NCBI GenBank assembly: GCA_002077065.1
Contig: NAJO01000014.1
Location: 62,001 to 126,000, forward strand
Length of the DNA: 64,000 nt
DNA from: Cryoendolithus antarcticus
Taxonomy: Eukaryota; Ascomycota; Dothideomycetes; Cladosporiales; Cladosporiaceae
Reading direction: 5' to 3'
Position numbers and translations under genes: made by a program. The notes beneath the pieces are model-generated. The model had not been told where the DNA came from. It saw nothing but the letters and a program-made list of their open reading frames with translations, and made no database searches. Below are positions 62,997 through 64,000 of the stretch, piece by piece (position 1 is the stretch's first letter; each line of letters opens with the position of its first letter).

Positions 62997-64000
62997 CTTG
63001 AATTAATTTGTTTGGTCGAAAGGAAGTGAGTTGGTCGTTTCGAAAGACGCGAAAGGCTGTCGTTGAAGAAGAGGAGAATGAAATAAGTAGACTGGATAGC
63101 GAGAGTGGTTGTTGGATGATGAGTTAGTTGCACTTGACGCGAGGCAGCCCAATCCTTAAGTACAACGATACCTACGCTCGTCTACAACGGCGCTGTAAGA
63201 TTGCCGGTAGCGTATGCGGTCTCGCGATCCTCCTGATCCAGGTAAGCCCCAGTCTAAGCACCGGCAAGACCAGGCATTCGCTGCTTCGTGCCCAGCTAAA
63301 ATAGGCTTCCCCATTCGGGGCTCAGGCGAAGGCGCAAAGCCATCCCGCTGTACCCTGCCTGGCTTTGCTCGTACCAGAGCGCATCAGCCGCGCAAGAGGT
63401 TCGTGCGATGGGATTTTGACAGCTGCATAACGCGGTGTCATTCGGATTGCTGCAGCATGCTGCGGTCCTGGCAATCTCGCGCGGTGGCTTGCAGGTGTCA
63501 AAGCCATTGTGAGGACAATGCTGTGTCGCCCCGTACCAGTACACGAGAGCCGTTTGTCACACGAGGCGATGCACGGGTGTGTGGGACCACTGCGCAGAAA
63601 GGATGCGGCTATCCGGCGTCGCGTGGTACGGAGTGTGGTACATGCACGCGCGGGAGATCTGCTGCGGTGCCCAGAGTTGGGGTCGCGTTTCTCGGGATGA
63701 GACAAGAGCTGAACCCATGCTGGCCCCAGCGGCTTCGGGCGCTCGTCAAGACATGACAAGAGTTCTGACAGAAGCTAGGGCTGGAGACGCGCCAGAAAAG
63801 TCTCCGTTTCGTACGGTAGCTTCGACGGGGCCATGTGGATGGAATCACGGTTTTCGGCGACCCACAGTGCAACGCCTCTACGGTTCTGGGAAATTGAGTC
63901 AAGGCGCGATGCAGGTGCACAACATGCACAATGCACATAGCCCTACCGAAACAATGCGAATTACGAAATAGATACATGCAGCAGTAGTGGGCGATCATGA
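62997..64000. other. Right-edge interval without recognised gene
   Basis: About 1 kb containing the promoter of the NTF2-like gene. A plus-strand frame at 63214–63756 and opposing frames at 63296–63998 overlap each other and look like stop-poor noise (Arg/Cys-rich, no domain). No gene is called. Confidence 0.35.

Noticed and set aside
63214..63998. Right-edge frames of 130–180 codons on both strands
   Set aside because: They overlap each other, are Arg/Cys/Ser-rich, have no domain and look like stop-poor GC-rich noise.

Overview
This is a nuclear contig from a filamentous ascomycete (Pezizomycotina). Three things show this: short GT–AG introns of about 48–63 nt with CTAAC/CTGAC-like branch sites, a mix of intronless and lightly spliced genes on both strands, and typically fungal genes (INSIG homologue, IRE1, GFA1, RAM2, ERG12, PHO80-like cyclin, TPS3/TSL1-like subunit, DUF6590 protein). 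Protein style and gene organisation fit Dothideomycetes best, but that rank is inference. I saw no tRNA, rRNA, CRISPR or recognisable transposon.

Layout. 1–5.2 kb: 3' part of an INSIG gene, YTM1, RAM2, serine/threonine dehydratase. 5.9–8.8 kb: trehalose-complex regulatory subunit. 9.8–18.5 kb: PHO80-like cyclin, proteasome beta-1 (PRE3), BEM46-like hydrolase, mevalonate kinase, DNA polymerase delta small subunit. 19.3–21.6 kb: DUF6590 protein and an orphan membrane protein. 22.3–27.2 kb: a very large ubiquitin-system gene. 27.7–35.2 kb: MFS transporter, RRS1, LURP-one protein, homoserine-acetyltransferase-like hydrolase, Baeyer–Villiger monooxygenase. 37.2–45.4 kb: GFA1, MFS transporter, SDR, nitronate monooxygenase, UMP kinase. 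45.6–58.6 kb: NF-X1/FAP1 protein, cyclophilin-WD40 (PPWD1-like), GH76 mannanase-like enzyme, DUF427 protein, IRE1. 58.6–64 kb: sparse, with one secreted NTF2-like protein.

Most genes are unlinked housekeeping functions, and convergent pairs are packed tightly (one pair of stop codons is 1 bp apart). The stand-out locus is 22290–27182 (minus). One continuous reading frame encodes ubiquitin-like folds, a VWA MIDAS motif, a U-box, another ubiquitin-like fold, a second VWA-like region and a C-terminal E2 domain with its catalytic cysteine and an acidic tail. Ubiquitin-like, E3-like and E2-like modules are therefore joined in one predicted polypeptide of about 1,600 codons. The frame carries three in-frame stop codons (one each of TAA, TGA and TAG) but no frameshift. 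It is either a young pseudogene, a recoded gene, or an assembly with local errors.
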